Positions 1 to 12,609 are shown, counted from the first letter of the stretch. The stretch: 64,000 bases of DNA from Akebia trifoliata (GCA_017979445.1 CM030714.1:43628826-43692825); one strand, 5' to 3'. The notes: generated by a model not told the origin, from the sequence alone. Numbers and translations: made by a program.

Positions 1-607
1 AAGGGGTACAACAGGTGGGTCAAATTGGTCGGATCCAAAAATAAAATATTAAGTATTTTCTTCCCAAAATCAGGTAACCTCAACTTCAAAAACATGATCT
101 AATGCCATTTTAAAAAAATTTATAAAATTAAAAAAACAATTAGAAAGAAAATAAAATTTACCTTTGGATTTAAATTTGAAATTTAAGAATTTAGTAATTG
201 TCCATTTTCAAAGTAATTTTATTTATTCATTTTAAATTTGGTCTAAGCATGAATTTTAGAGGGTTGTAATATTATTTTTCCAACATGGAATTCCATTTAA
301 ATCATTAATTAAATTCTTATTAAGTTGATCATTTTTCATTAGTTTATAAGAGAAGACTTTGGCTCAAGGGGGCATATGATCAATTTCAAAACGCAGAGGA
401 TATCTCAAAATGTACATGAAATTCTGCACAAAAAAATTATAATCACCCAAAAACTAGTTAAAACGGTAGAATAATACGATCCGATCGATTTTTTTAAAAT
501 TAGTTTTTTCAATTGAGTCGATCTATTAAAACTACATGTCTGATACAACCCGTTTCAATTTTTAAACATCACTTACAACCCATTAAAAAATAGAATAATG
601 ATTTTTT
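1..607. other. AT-rich intergenic DNA, no gene seen
   Basis: No open frame with coding character and no recognisable repeat boundary in this stretch. It is strongly AT-rich and looks like decayed intergenic plant DNA. Confidence 0.5.
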
Positions 608-720
608 GACACTCCCATCACAGAATCATAAATCATTTGTCTTAGATACATAAAATAATAAATCTTTTTTTATGTATCCCGAGGCAAATGATCTGTGATT
701 TTGTGAGGGGGGCATATGTC
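608..720. repeat. Hairpin MITE, divergent member of the 12-locus family
   Basis: The stretch is an imperfect palindrome. It begins GACACTCCCATCACAGAATC, and its other end read in reverse complement begins GACATATGCCCCCC followed by CACAAAATCACAGATC. The centre holds ATACATAA facing TTATGTATCCCGAGG, similar to the GATACAAG centre of the family described at 34819-34999. No clear target duplication. The family link is inferred from the centre only. Confidence 0.55.
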
Positions 721-2845
721 AAATGGGGACGTTAGATTATCAGGACTCTTAAAAATAGTTGGGAAAACTAAAATTTAAATCAGAAATGACTCTTATGATT
801 GGTAAATCTTTACACTCAAGTGCAATATATTGTAGAATAAATCTAAACCGTTCAATTTGATGGATTCTTTTAGACCGCTATCAAAAGTGTTGATGTGATT
901 TCAAAAAAGTGTACAGCTACCATGATTGCAGTAATCCATTATTCTTCAATTTTATGCATGTGGGCCCATCTAGTGAGCATAAATTTGATGTTCCCGACAA
1001 AAAAAAATCTTGATGTACACTTTGTGGGCCCACTGATTCTGAGAACTAGGCCTGTCCATCAGGCATGATCAGTGCTTTTATTCGTTGGATCGGAAAAGAA
1101 AGAATCCAACGGTTAAAATCCACCATGAAAATACAAGATCAAAAGAATTATTTGCATGGATCAATCAATAATGGCCCAAAAGAGTTGAACTCAGAAATAT
1201 AATTGGACGACATCTAATGCTTTATGTCAAGGGACCATATCAAATTCGCAGTTACATCTAAAGTATTGCCCCAAGCCCCAACCGTCCTCGAACAAGAAAA
1301 TCTAAGACGATGCCGCCATCATTAAATAAAAATAAGAGTGGATCCCACCATGTGCAAAGTTGGGCCCCACAAGCCTAGTGTACTGATCTCCTACTCCTCG
1401 AGTTGATTAACATTATCAAACATCACCTCAAATTTATGCCATATAGCACTGCTGGGCTGTCTATTGGGCTTGTTAACCGGATAACCTGGCTTGGTTCGAT
1501 CAAAGAGATGTTGAGATTTAATCTTGTCACAAATCTCTAGGATAATATTTAATTTTGTTGTCTTCTGTTTTATATTCCCTTTCCAAGATGACTTTTTAAC
1601 TTTATTGTATTTTATCTTATATTATTTTTTCATGAATATTCTTTTAATTTTATTTTCTTTCATCTACTATTCCTTTTTTAATAATATTTTTATTATTTTT
1701 TCCCTTTAACCTCAAAGACAATGCTGTGTTGATAGACATGGACAATCTCTAGTATATTTTAAAATAACTTTATCTTACTCATAATCATTTTTCAATTAAG
1801 AGGGAACTTAGATCACTATTACGGTAGAAAACAATGTCAAACTATTACAAAGAACTTCAAAATATATATCACTAAGTTTTTATTGATTCTAGATGATCAA
1901 CTCAAATTAATCCGTCTTGAGATCATTAGGGTCGAGTTAGGGCTTACCCAACTTAGGTCCGATAAGACATAGAGGGTTGGTCTAAGTTGTTCTCATTGCC
2001 CATTAATGGTTGGCCCTTTATTAGTTATACCAACTTTCCAAAGATGAGTCTGATTTCTTGAATATCCCTTTCTTCATGGATTTGAAAACAGCCCATTATC
2101 TTGTTCATCAAATCCATTGTGTAAAAACATTTCAAATCCCAAGATATAAAACAAGAAAATTACTATGGCACCCCAACTTTTTTACTTATTACACCCCAAT
2201 TTTTTAAATTACACCATTCTACCTTACAAAAGTTTGTTCAAATTATTACCTCAACATTACAAAGCATTATAACACATTTGGCCGCCTCAATCATAAGGGG
2301 ATATTTAATTGCCTAATTTAATTAGAGGCTCTCGGAGAAAAAATGTTCTTTAAATTTTTACCTTGGAAGTCTCAACCATATATAAAGCCACAAAATACTT
2401 TTTTTTTTTTTTTTAAGATAAAGCCCCACAAAAAAAAAAAAAATTTAAGTTCTCACGGTGGAAATTCCACCAACCCCTCCATTTTTTTGTAATACATCCT
2501 AGCCATTGAGAGGCTCCCGAAAAAATATTTGCAAAATAAATAACAATGTTAGAAATCTCACTCCCATTTACACTCACGATGTAGGTTTTCAAGTAAAAAT
2601 AAATACAAATAAAAAAGAAAAAACCTATCATTTTTACTTATTTTTTCTTTCTTATCTAAGTTTATTAAAAAAGTGAATAAGATGAGAAAAAATACATAAA
2701 AATATATATGGTTTTCTTTCACCAAATCCTCCTAAGGCAACTATCTATCACTACGAAATCCCATCCACCACCTCTATATTAAAGGAAAACAATTTCCTTC
2801 CTTCTTGAAAGACCTCTTTAAATTACCTTAACTAAAAGACTAACT
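721..2845. other. Intergenic DNA without a recognisable gene
   Basis: Long AT-rich stretch with stop-ridden frames. Positions 2160-2210 (GGCACCCCAAC, then TTACTTATTACACCCC) resemble one end of the family seen at 4001-4380. Nothing else can be supported. Confidence 0.4.
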
Positions 2846-3022
2846 ATAAATCGATGTGGCAAAGCATACATAGGCTCTACGCTACTGACGTGGCAAGGGA
2901 ATAAAACCGTTGATCATTTTCCTTCGTGTATCCCAAGAAAAAAAAAAAAAAAGATATATGGTCCCGTGCCCTTGTCGCATCAACCGCATACAGACCACGT
3001 ATGTTTTGTCGCATCGATTTAT
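2846..3022. repeat. Hairpin MITE (12-locus family)
   Basis: ATAAATCGATGTGGCAAAGC at the left end is the inverse of GTTTTGTCGCATCGATTTAT at the right end, and the arms pair over about 55 bp. The centre contains ACCGTTGATCATTTTCC and GTGTATCCCAAG, the same core type as at 34819-34999, although the arms are unlike that copy. Confidence 0.7.
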
Positions 3023-3060
3023 CACATGTCTAAATAAAGAATCTTGATTATCTGACTATC

Positions 3061-3248
3061 CTACGTGACAAACTCAATCAACTACCCTGACGTGATAAGT
3101 TCGGAACCATCGATTTGTGCTTCTTAAGATACACCGCTACACTTCCTCCTAAAAAATATATCTCAAAGGAACCATGTATCCCAAGGAACGTACATCTACC
3201 ATTCTTAAACTTGTCACGTGAAGTGGTGATTGAGTTTGCCACGTGTAG
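3061..3248. repeat. Hairpin MITE (12-locus family), adjacent copy
   Basis: Arms CTACGTGACAAACTCAATCA and (reverse complement of the right end) CTACACGTGGCAAACTCAATC pair over about 40 bp. The interior has GGAACCATCGATTTGTGCTT, AAGATAC and a second GGAACCATGTATCCCAAGG, which are family core motifs. It lies 38 bp from the previous hairpin and uses different arm sequence. Confidence 0.65.
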
Positions 3249-4000
3249 TAAAACCTAGACAGTTAGGAACGACCCACATAATGCAAGATACTATTCCATG
3301 CATCATATGCATTATAACTATTTTACTCCTATCTCTAAATATAAGTGCATATCAAATTCTCTCTTAAATTTTCAATTCAGGTCTTTCACTCTACTTGTCA
3401 AACACAAACCTTCATCTTCTCCCAATCTCTATCTTTCTTTTTTTTTTTTTCTAAATAACTTAAAAAGTTAGCACAAGATTCAATTTGGTTAGAAGCATTT
3501 TAGACACAACGAGGACATTTTTATAAATGTAAATTTAATATTTGAGTTAATCAAAAATAATTTTAATTGATCTTTCCTTCTTCATCGTTGTTTTTTTATC
3601 TATTTATCCTCATTTAAATCTCATACAATCAGTTTATTTATTTATTTATTTTAAATTTTTTGTTGATAATTTGATTTTTTTATCAATAAAAGAATTTATT
3701 TTTACCTATTGGAAATGATACATTAGCAAAATCTTAACAAAAAATTCAATTACTACCTATGCAACTTAAAAAACAATAAAACTAAATTTTAGTTTTTTTT
3801 ATTATATATAATTAATTAGTATTATTTATATTAACTATTAATATATTAAATATAAAAAAAGTCTCATTTTAAATTCTTACCTTAGACCTCGACTTGTATT
3901 GAGTTACTTGAACAAATTCAAACAACTTCTTCATCACTTGTTTACAATTATTATTAGGATGATATAAAATCCTAAATCTAATTAAGAGAGAGAGAGAGAG
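3249..4000. other. Intergenic DNA, no gene
   Basis: AT-rich, with several T-runs and a short (GA)n tract at about 3985-4000. No frame with coding character. Confidence 0.4.
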
Positions 4001-4380
4001 TTTTAATTGGCACCCCGAACTTTTACTTATTCTCAATCATTGATTTTTGAGATTTTTTCAAAACATGTGTAACTTATGTTCAAATAACGATTTTGATACA
4101 CTAATCATTTTAATTTTCAAAACATGCATTTTGAGCGAATTGGCCACTTTTATAATCAAATGAATTCACAAGTATATCTAAGAATTCTGATATATTAAAA
4201 GTGACAAACGCATGACTTCCTAGGTTATAAAAATGACGAATGCATATTTTGAGAATTAAAATAAACAGTGTTCTGAACTCTGAATTTCATCATATTTAGA
4301 ACATGAAAAGAAGATTTTCCTTTAGATTTTATCTTTCTAAATTAGGGTGCAACAAGTAAAAGTTCTGGTGTCAATAGTAG
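4001..4380. repeat. MITE-like element with 'GGCACC..TTTTACTT' inverted ends
   Basis: The left end reads ATTGGCACCCCGAACTTTTA. The right end read on the other strand gives ATTGACACCAGAACTTTTAC. Inside is a second inverted repeat: CATTTTAATTTTCAAAACAT facing, on the other strand, TATTTTAATTCTCAAAATAT. The same plan is seen at 39851-40815 and 41487-41731, so this is a repeat family. It ends about 290 bp upstream of the TATA box of the next gene. Confidence 0.6.
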
Positions 4381-4670
4381 CTATCTAAAACAAATATGCA
4401 TGAAACTATGATCCCAAACATATTACTCCACGTGGCATAAAATTGATGTAATTGTGAATAATAACATTACTACTAAGAGTTGAGGATCCACTCTCATATT
4501 CCCTCTTCTATGTGGTAGGTCTCGTTACATTACATTGCAACTACATTTCACTATAACTCAGTTGTACAATCTGCCGAAGTACTACATCTTATAGGGCCAC
4601 TCATCAAGGTTCCATAAACGTCACCAACATTAATGACCTCAGAAAAACAAAGAGAACCCACCATATAAAA

Positions 4671-4682
4671 TATATATAAAAA
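4671..4682 (+). promoter_or_regulatory. TATA box of the gene at 4759
   Basis: TATATATAAAAA lies 77 bp upstream of the ATG, which would place transcription start near 4705-4715 and leave a 5' leader of about 50 nt. The start site itself is inferred. Confidence 0.6.
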
Positions 4683-4758
4683 CCTCAGAGACCCCTTATC
4701 AATCCCAGAACAAGAAGAGCTAGAGTTGGAGACTAGAGAGTATTGATTTTGATTAGAT

Positions 4759-5325
4759 ATGAAGAAGTTGTACAAGAAAGGTAAAGTTCATCCATCACCA
4801 CCAATCATCTCTGATCATCTCGCCTTCCTTCCAGCCACAATATTGACTCTTACATCTGCTCTCACCCCAGAAGACAGAGAAGTCTTGGCCTATCTTCTCT
4901 CCTGTTCTGGCACTCCAGGTAACGTTCCTAATAATGGTAGAAAAAATATCCATAAAATACCAATGTTTCACTGCAATTGTTTCTGGTGCTACACAAGCTA
5001 TTGGGTTCGGTGGGATGCATCACCTAATCGTAAACTGATACATGATATCATAGATGCTTTTGAAGATGAGTTGTTGTCTCAGAAGAAGAAGATGAAGAAC
5101 AAGAAGGAGAGGAGGAAGAGAGGGTGTAATGGGTCTGATGAGTCGAAGTGTTTTGAGGTGAGTCAAGGTCGAGATAAAATTGGTGAGTTGGAATCGGTGA
5201 AGGTGAGTGATGGTGCTGATGTTGTTGGTGATGATTTTGAAGGAGATGAGGAAGAATTTGAAAAAGGGTCTGTGAGTAGGTTTGTAAGTTTTATTGGAGA
5301 AAGGATTTGGGGTGTTTGGAACTAA
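4759..5325 (+). CDS. Plant-specific protein of unknown function, single exon
   Basis: An ATG-initiated frame of 188 aa without introns. I recognise the layout from uncharacterised plant proteins but know no assigned function. The N-terminus is basic (MKKLYKKGKVHPSPP), followed by a hydrophobic segment SDHLAFLPATILTLTSAL (about residues 18-35) and a conserved block PEDREVLAYLLSC. Then comes a Cys-rich signature with three close cysteines, FHCNCFWCYTSYWVRWDASP (about 69-88), leading into NRKLIHDIIDAFEDELL. The C-terminal half is low complexity: a Lys/Arg-rich stretch (about 109-121), then an acidic stretch (about 150-170), ending SRFVSFIGERIWGVWN. The cysteines could bind metal, but that is a guess. 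A TATA box upstream and the family match make this a real gene. Confidence 0.85.
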   Translation: MKKLYKKGKVHPSPPIISDHLAFLPATILTLTSALTPEDREVLAYLLSCSGTPGNVPNNGRKNIHKIPMFHCNCFWCYTSYWVRWDASPNRKLIHDIIDAFEDELLSQKKKMKNKKERRKRGCNGSDESKCFEVSQGRDKIGELESVKVSDGADVVGDDFEGDEEEFEKGSVSRFVSFIGERIWGVWN

Positions 5326-5401
5326 TAAAAAGAAGGAAAAAAAAACTGGGTTTTCTCTCTACAAATTAAGTTTTTTTTTTTTTCCTCTTTGATGTATAGT
5401 A

Positions 5402-5990
5402 ATTATTATTAAGAGATGGGTATTTTTGAATCATTTTGAGTTTCTTTTGCTGTTTTATTCTCATTATCTCTCTAGATATTTTCTGAAAATTTAATGGGGT
5501 ATTTTTTTTTTTTTTTTTTTTTTGGAGAAGATTTGAACATTTGGGTCTTAGTTCTGTAAAATTTAATGGACTTTTTTTTTTCTCTCCTTTTTGATAGATA
5601 GGACCCTCTTTTTATGTAATTATTATTAAGAGATGGGTATTTTTGAATATTGGTGAGTTTCTTTTGCTGTTTCAATCTCATTATCTCTCTGTAGATATAT
5701 TCAGAAAATTTTATGGTTTTTTTTTCTCTAGAGAAGATTTGAACATATGGGTTAGTTCTGTGAAATTTGCTCTCATTTAGTATATAAAACAGAAAAAAAA
5801 AATGAATTTTTTTAGTCCATAATCTTAGAAGAAACCGTTTTAATCTCATTGTATCTCTGTACATATTCTCAGAACATTTGATGGGTTTTTTTTTTCTGGA
5901 GATGATTTAAACATATGGGTCTGAGTTTCTATGAAATTTTCTCTCATTTTAGTTTATAAAACTAAAAAAAAAAAAAGGATTTTTTCTTGG
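5402..5990. repeat. Diverged tandem repeats in the 3' flank of the preceding gene
   Basis: Three direct copies of one segment follow the stop codon. ATTATTATTAAGAGATGGGT begins near 5403 and again near 5620 (period about 217). TCTCATTATCTCTCT near 5459, 5676 and (diverged) 5844 gives a third unit about 169 bp on. Each unit ends with a T-run, GATTTGAACAT(A/T)TGGGT and CTGTGAAATTT. The first unit probably overlaps the 3' UTR. Confidence 0.75.
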
Positions 5991-6309
5991 ATGGTTTTGG
6001 TGATGATTTGAATATCTGTCCAACAATTCATTCATCTGTAATGGATTTTTTGTGAATTTCATTGGAGAGAGAATATTTTGTTTTAGATCAGTAAGATAAG
6101 AAGCTGAATGGGTTTCAGTTCTCTGCAACAAGAAAAAAAAGTGTGCTCAGTTCTAAAGTTTATATAATGATGATGTTTGACGACGAATTTGTCAAAATTT
6201 AGAGGATGTTATATAACCACTCCAATAAACTATAAATATACACCAACTAAAAAAAGCTTCACTTTTCTTGTTTCTTTCGAAGTGGTAAAAACTAAAGACA
6301 GATCCCTAC

Positions 6310-7082
6310 GTTAAAAGGGATAATTATGAGGTGTCCCTCCAACTTTTGGTAAAAATTAGATACCTCCTTTATTTTCAAATTGATTACAAATTTAAGAAAT
6401 AATTATAAAATTACCAAAATGCCCTTAGCTTTTTTTATTTTTTTTATTTTTTTATATACTCTTATGTTTCGGTGAATATTTGAGATGTCTCTTGTGTTTT
6501 CAAACTGTTGATACGCCACCCCTGGACATCAGTCTTCTTTAATAGATTAATAAAAATGACCAACTGACCTCATGAGTGACCTCATCTTCAACATATATCC
6601 AAAATTCCTTGATTTTTCTTCTAAAAGATAATTATCTTCATCTTTCGGTAAGTTCTATCTACTTCAACTTTAAATAATAAAATAAAATAAATGACTCTTC
6701 AACCCTAACATTTTATCACTTCAACCTTCAAATCTCAAGAATGATGTTTTTAGTGAAACATACTGAATATTGGATAAAAAATAGGATTTTTTACTAGGCA
6801 TTAGGTGAGATTGGATTTTGGAAGTGGAAGATAATGAATATTTGATTGAAAATTGAGAATAAGGTTTAATAGATTAAAAACAATTAATTGAAAGGTTAAA
6901 GAACTTAAAGATGAGTGGTTTTGGAAAGTTAGAAAAACAATTGTTTTGGTTATTAGTTGAAGATGACATCATTTAGGTCATTTTAATTAGTCTATTAAAG
7001 AAGACCGGAGTGCATGTCATCAACTTAAAAACACGGGTATCTCAAATATTCATCAAAATGTGATGAGACCTGTCTAAATCAC
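6310..7082. repeat. Long-TIR non-autonomous element(s), nested and decayed
   Basis: Left arm at 6469-6560 (GAATATTTGAGATGTCTC ... GTCTTCTTTAATAGATTAAT) is repeated inverted at 6970-7068 (GTCTATTAAAGAAGACCGG ... GGGTATCTCAAATATTCATC), giving arms of about 90 bp around about 400 bp of non-coding DNA. A further arm-like segment (ATTATGAGGTGTCCCTCC) starts at 6318. The outer end GTCTAAATCAC matches the ends of the fuller copy at 28612-29369. Confidence 0.65.
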
Positions 7083-7472
7083 TTTTTTTTTTTATTTTTA
7101 CCTATTAAACTTCTTCAAACTTATCTTCAATCCACTATTCTTTCATTTAAATAATAACACTTGATTTTTCTTTTCAAAAACCTAATCTTCAACCTCCCCT
7201 CCAAAACCTTATCTCGATCTTGGGATTTGATAATTGAAGGTTATAAAATCTTTAAGTTGGAGATAAGAGTTTAAAAAAAAATAAAAATAAAAAGATTAAT
7301 TCCATACTAAAGTTTGGGACAAAAAAAAGTTGATGAAAAAAATATTTCAATAATTTTAAATTAATATTGTGATGATGACCAAAGTCATGGGTTATGTTTG
7401 AAAATAAAACGATATCTCTAAGCTCAACCAAAACGCAGAGGGTTCTTCAAAATATAATCTGATTTTATGAAT

Positions 7473-7605
7473 GAGTCAAGTGCTACACTAAGTTGACTTG
7501 GTAGTGTACAAATAACCATAGATTTATTTTCTTGAGGTACAAGTTGAAAAATCAACAATTCTCTATGCATTGTCAAGTCAACTCAATGTTGGACCTAGTG
7601 CGCAA
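7473..7605. repeat. Hairpin MITE (12-locus family)
   Basis: Left arm AAGTTGACTTGGTAGTGTAC pairs with the reverse complement of the right arm GCATTGTCAAGTCAACTCAA. The centre is ACCATAGATTTATTTTCTTG followed by AGGTACAAG. It lies 35 bp before another family member. Confidence 0.65.
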
Positions 7606-7639
7606 CGCAAACAATAAAGCATTTTCCTTTATAAATTAT

Positions 7640-7809
7640 GAATAATGGTGAAGTGATCTTAAGATTGGATTTTACATCACACATCCTGCGCATGAAAGTG
7701 TATGGAACCATAGATATTTTTTTTCTTGAGATATAAGTGAAAAAGCATCTATGGTTCTTATCCACTTTTACATCAAGATGTGCGATATGAGGTCACTCCA
7801 ACACGACTC
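7640..7809. repeat. Hairpin MITE with near-perfect 9-bp target duplication
   Basis: The ends are GAATAATGGTGAAGTGATC and, inverted, GAGTCGTGTTGGAGTGACC. The arms pair almost to the centre, which reads GGAACCATAGATATTTTTTT and GCATCTATGGTTCTTATCC. The flanking 9-mers are ATAAATTAT (7631-7639) and ATAAATAAT (7810-7818), one mismatch. A 9-bp duplication is the hallmark of Mutator-type transposition. Confidence 0.8.
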
Positions 7810-7818
7810 ATAAATAAT

Positions 7819-10186
7819 ATAATAAGTTTGGGATATTATCATATTAGAGTTCTCCTGTGCCTATGGATTTAATAATATAATGTGATTTTATAAAGTATAT
7901 TATAAGTTTGGAATATAATTATATCATAAGTTTTATTATAAGGAGGAGTTTCTAATATCCCACATTAATGAGAGGTAAGTCAAAGATGACAAAAGTATCT
8001 AATTGGCTGTGGTGGTCATTGGCTGTGGTCGTCAAAAGTGTGCACAATAAAAGCAAAAGGAGGAAAAAGAAGACGAAATAAAGATTATTTTTTAGTTAAT
8101 TGTTGCCCAAGGAATTGATTCTTTCAATGATTTTAAACCATAATTTAGTTTTTGTACCTTTTTGATTTGTTAACGAGATTTTATCTTTAATTTAGTGGAA
8201 GAGACATGATTTCCTGCAAATCATGGCTGTGCCACTGAAATTTATAAGGACGAAATTACCCTCTACTTAGCTTTGATCATAGTGAAGGATAAACCATTTA
8301 CCTAAATGTGAAAAAAAGAAAAGAAACAAGGAAGCAAAGAAAATATTTGACATAGTTATGGACTCACCTAATGTAACTCAACACTTACTCAAATACTTTA
8401 TACTATAAACAGAGAAAATGTTTGAAGTTACAAAATATATTATCGTAAATAAAATTGAATGGAGGAACAAAATTCGTTCAGTCTAATTTCAAATATTTGA
8501 GATAAGACTTTGTCAATGATGAGGGCTATAATTAATGAATGTTTCATCTATTAATCGAGGAGACAAAGCTTACTAAGAAAAGGACATATGGCAACATCAA
8601 ACATTAGGCGCCGGGCATCATTTTAACATATGAGGTTGACTACACATAATTCAACAACATGCGTATTTCGTGATGCATTACGCCATGCAAAATATTTTCA
8701 ACATGGCATAAGTGTAGTGAGGACCCACTAATAAGACGTAATGGGATAAACAACATGTCTTGATCGTTAAAGATATTAGTGATTTTATTGGATCTTTGTC
8801 TAAAGTTGATAAACATTACTATAATTAATACATTGTTGGATCAGGTAATGGATTTTTTACTTATTGGCCTAACTAGCAATCTATTTTTTTTTTTTTTTGA
8901 TATAGAAAGGTATCCAGGCCAACTTGCACGCTAGCAACCTAACTTTCTTATGTTCATGAATAGCTCATTAATTGCCCCTCAACATATCATATTAGCGACA
9001 TAAAATTTGATAAATTATGTAACAAGAAAAACTTGAAGTAACAAAGAACACGTTTCTTGAAAATAACACTCATAGAATCAATTTAGTGAATTTTAGAATT
9101 TTTTCTAATAATTTTTTTATTTTATAAGGATTATTATTGGAATGTAAAATATCTACAAAAATACAAAAAAGAAAAAAAAAAAAAAAAAGGAATCATATGG
9201 TCATGATCAGATTGATAGTACACTATGATGTTTTATTATTGTTAATCGTTTGATGCTTAACTATCAAGATGAGCTTTGATCAAAAATGTTTGATCCCTTG
9301 AATTGACCATTGAACATTCATTAAAGGAATTAGACAATGGAAGAAGCTCACTTGACCACGTTTAGACAACCAACAATTGGTCATCAAAGGGTCAAAACCA
9401 CATTTTTTACACACAAAATTTAGACCCTCTTATTCTTTTCTTGTTCGACATATAATCTTAATATTCAAATCTCTTCACATGCTAGTGCAAAAATAATATA
9501 AGAAAATGGAAATGGTAGGCTTTGCTATTATGAATGTATTTACGAATAACCCTCATTTGCAATTGTGGTTCATGCCAAAAAGAGACAAATTACATTTAAA
9601 AAGAGCGTCGATTCCAATCTGCCTTGAAATGGGGTCTACCTCTTCTTATGTTTTCTTCTCTCTAATCTCATTACGTCCTTAAAATTTCCTCCAATTTAAT
9701 GCTTATGCTTTCCATGGAGAAAAGTTTGTATATGAGAAGTTGATGTAATGATTTGTGGAACCTGATGGTACTAGCCAACAAGGAGAATTATTAATCAAAA
9801 TATGTGCCCGTTGGTCGAGTTCAGCATTGAGTTCATTGAGGGGTTGGAGTGGGGACCAGTGGCCCCCCACCTTCGTTTGCAGACTCCCTGCAAGAAATTT
9901 TTTCAAGGATATTTTATAATTTTATTGATTTTATGTAAAATCCTAATTTAATTTTTCTAAGAAATATATTTTCTCTTTTTATTTTTTAAAGTGACGGGTA
10001 TAATATGAATCTGTGAACTTTATCTTCATAGTGGAATCGGAGTGATCCTTAGATATACCCCAATCTTGATGGAATCAAGTAAAATTTGCATGTGATTGCA
10101 TTTTATTTTGTTATTTTTTTATACTCCTTTGTTCTTGTTTTCCCAAGTGTTGGACCTTAAAACTTCATTAACTTAGGTATAATAAA

Positions 10187-10217
<31 letters not shown>

Positions 10218-10688
10218 AATATGTAGTTGAGGAGAGGATTGTTTGGTCAATGTTCAAACCTACTCATTTCAAGTTTCCATTAAAAATAAAAATAAAAATA
10301 AAAAAGCCGATTTTTCTACTTTTAAAATCTTTGAGCTCAGTTGTCTTTATCTTTTTGTCCTCATAGCTTTGAGCCTCTAAAGAATCAGGAAAACGCATCC
10401 ATCCACCCATCTGCTCTTGCTTTTGGTGTTTTGGGCAGTTCCTCCCTTTCGCGACAAAACACTCAAAAAGAGGGCTAAGTGCATTCTAGTCTCGGTAACA
10501 TTGCACCTAGACATTAGCATATCTTTCTTACCAATATTTAACTAATTTATAATATCTATCTTTTTGGGTTTTGATTCCATGTTATATGGCATCACAACAA
10601 TAGATGATAAATAAGACTCTTAAGGCTTGATTATGAAAGATGACAAGCACCAAATATGGCCCAACATTCAATTAACATAAGACACAAC
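7819..10688. other. Intergenic DNA without a gene
   Basis: No coding signal that I can support. A T-run followed by GATATAGAAAGGTATCCAGG at about 8885-8920 looks like the poly(A) end of a minus-strand SINE fragment. A palindromic (AAT)n/(ATT)n tract lies at about 10180-10220. A short minus-strand frame at 9703-9906 contains a weak PSGSTNH string that could be a copia protease relic, but this is too weak to call. Confidence 0.4.
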
Positions 10689-10914
10689 GTGAAAAAAGCT
10701 TATATTTTGACGGCCTAAGACTGTTAAATTTCATAAAATTTGACGGATCAAAACATCAAATTTTTTTTTTTTCGACAAATCGAAATTGTCAAATTAATGG
10801 AGGATGGGAGATTTTATGATTCTAAGTTATCGAATTGGGGAATATAAAAAATTTCAACGGGCATAGGTTGTTGAAATTTAATGCTAAAATTTGTGGGCTT
10901 TGGCAAGTTGAATT
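10689..10914 (+). repeat. Repeat with multiple 'GACGG..TGTC' palindromic modules, copy 1
   Basis: About 225 bp matching, in opposite orientation, the segment at 24833-25074. Both start GTGAAAAAAGC in this orientation, contain TTAATGGAGGATGGGAGA or TTAATGAAAGATGGGAGA, and end near GGGCTTTGG or GGACCTTGG. Inside are several diverged copies of a short palindrome of the form AATTTGACGG-TCCTAGAC-TGTCAAATT. No coding capacity. Confidence 0.7.
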
Positions 10915-12609
10915 TTCTTGTCAAAATTTTCAGTTTTCACATGGTGAGAGTGTGTCAAATGAGATAATTTTTTTGTACAAAAAATTACTTAAAAGACCCT
11001 CGCTTTAAATAGTCCCTGAGTTTTGCGCGATAACTTAAAATGACATTTAGTAAACTTTTTCTTTCTAAATGATCTCTCGTAATGTCGAGTTTACAAATTT
11101 TACTATCGAACTCGATGCTTTTTTATTTACTGTCAAGTTCTAAAAATTTACTGTCAAGTTCACCACTATTTATTGTCGAGTTCACCGCTTATTAAATAAA
11201 AGGTGGTGTGAACTCTACACTAGTAAAACTCACCAATTTTCAATTTTTGAGTTTTTTTAACTAAAATACATTGAAAGATCGACTAAAAACTTGAGATAAT
11301 GACTTTGATTAAATCATTTCAACCCTAAAAAACCATTCTTGATCAATTTTCATCTAAAAACTAAGAAAAAGAAAAAGAAAAGGAAAAAATCTCTAGTTTT
11401 TTACATGCATCTTCAAAATATTTGAAAATGACTTCTTCTTTCTTAAATCCTTTCTGACGGAATGGAGTCTCCAAGGACTATTTAGAAAGAAAAAGTTTAT
11501 TAAATGTCCTATCAAGCAACTATTGAAAACTTATGAACTATTTAGAAAGATTTCCTTTCACGAGATTCCTTTAAGTAATTTTTCCTTTTTATACGTAGAG
11601 CCAATATAAATCCCAAGCTCAAATTAAGGAGGATCATTATGTCAAATAAGTATAAGTAGATTTCTCTAGACACTATGTCAAATACTTCAAATCACATTTC
11701 ATATAAACGATATTATTATTAGTTGTCATAGAATGTTGTTGATTTTGTAGTCATGCATAACGGGCAAGACACAGATTTTAAATCACTAAGTTCATCATCT
11801 TCATCTTATGCATTATATCAAATATTTAATTCACACAAACTCTATTTTCATCTTTCTAATTTATATCGTCATTCATCCATTGTGTAGTTTTATCTTTTAT
11901 GTCTATCGTCTTTGAAATTTATATCAATTCCATTTATCTCTTCAATATCCGTTTATTACAAGTGATTCAGATTCTAATTCAGATATTCAATCACTATCTA
12001 TTGACAACCCTAAAGAGCATGAACTTGGTGCACCGTTCTTTCTTTTATTTTTTATGCTTTAATTTTCTTAAATAAAAATCTTATGTTCTTCTATATCTCT
12101 ACAAACTTCCCTAGTCCACTCACTCATGTTTCATGATCTCTATTTTTATTTGATCTAAAATCTTTTCAACAAGAGTTTTTCTATTTAAATCGTATGGTCT
12201 TACTTTGTTTTACTCGTAAGATAATCATGATATAGTACAGTAGTAATAGACTTCACAGACAGGTGGTGATCATTAAAAAGCATGATTAATTTTTGGTCAT
12301 CAATGAATATGTTACTTTATGAGATCAAGAGTAGTTATTCAATGCCACTTATCGTATATTCCTTCTTCAAAAGATCATGAAATTTACTCTAACATGATAC
12401 ATAAGTATATATCTGGTGTATCTCATCAATAATGGAACATAATGATGTATTGTGTTGGATATTAGGAATGATATCTAAAAGATTAGTATTATTAGAAAGT
12501 ATTCTTAATTAGAATTTTTAATATTAAGAAAATTTTAAGGTTACATATGATTTTCTTTTATGTTTGGCAATTGTAATTTTTTATATAAACTTGTTAAGAA
12601 TCCTTGTAA
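10915..12609. other. Intergenic DNA without a gene
   Basis: AT-rich. At 11095-11190 there is a short run of diverged repeats around TACTGTCAAGTTC and TATTGTCGAGTTCACC. No coding region recognised. Confidence 0.4.

Noticed and set aside
9703..9906. 67-aa frame with PSGSTNH, possible copia protease piece
   Set aside because: Only one weak motif and no neighbouring gag or integrase sequence; not enough for a call.
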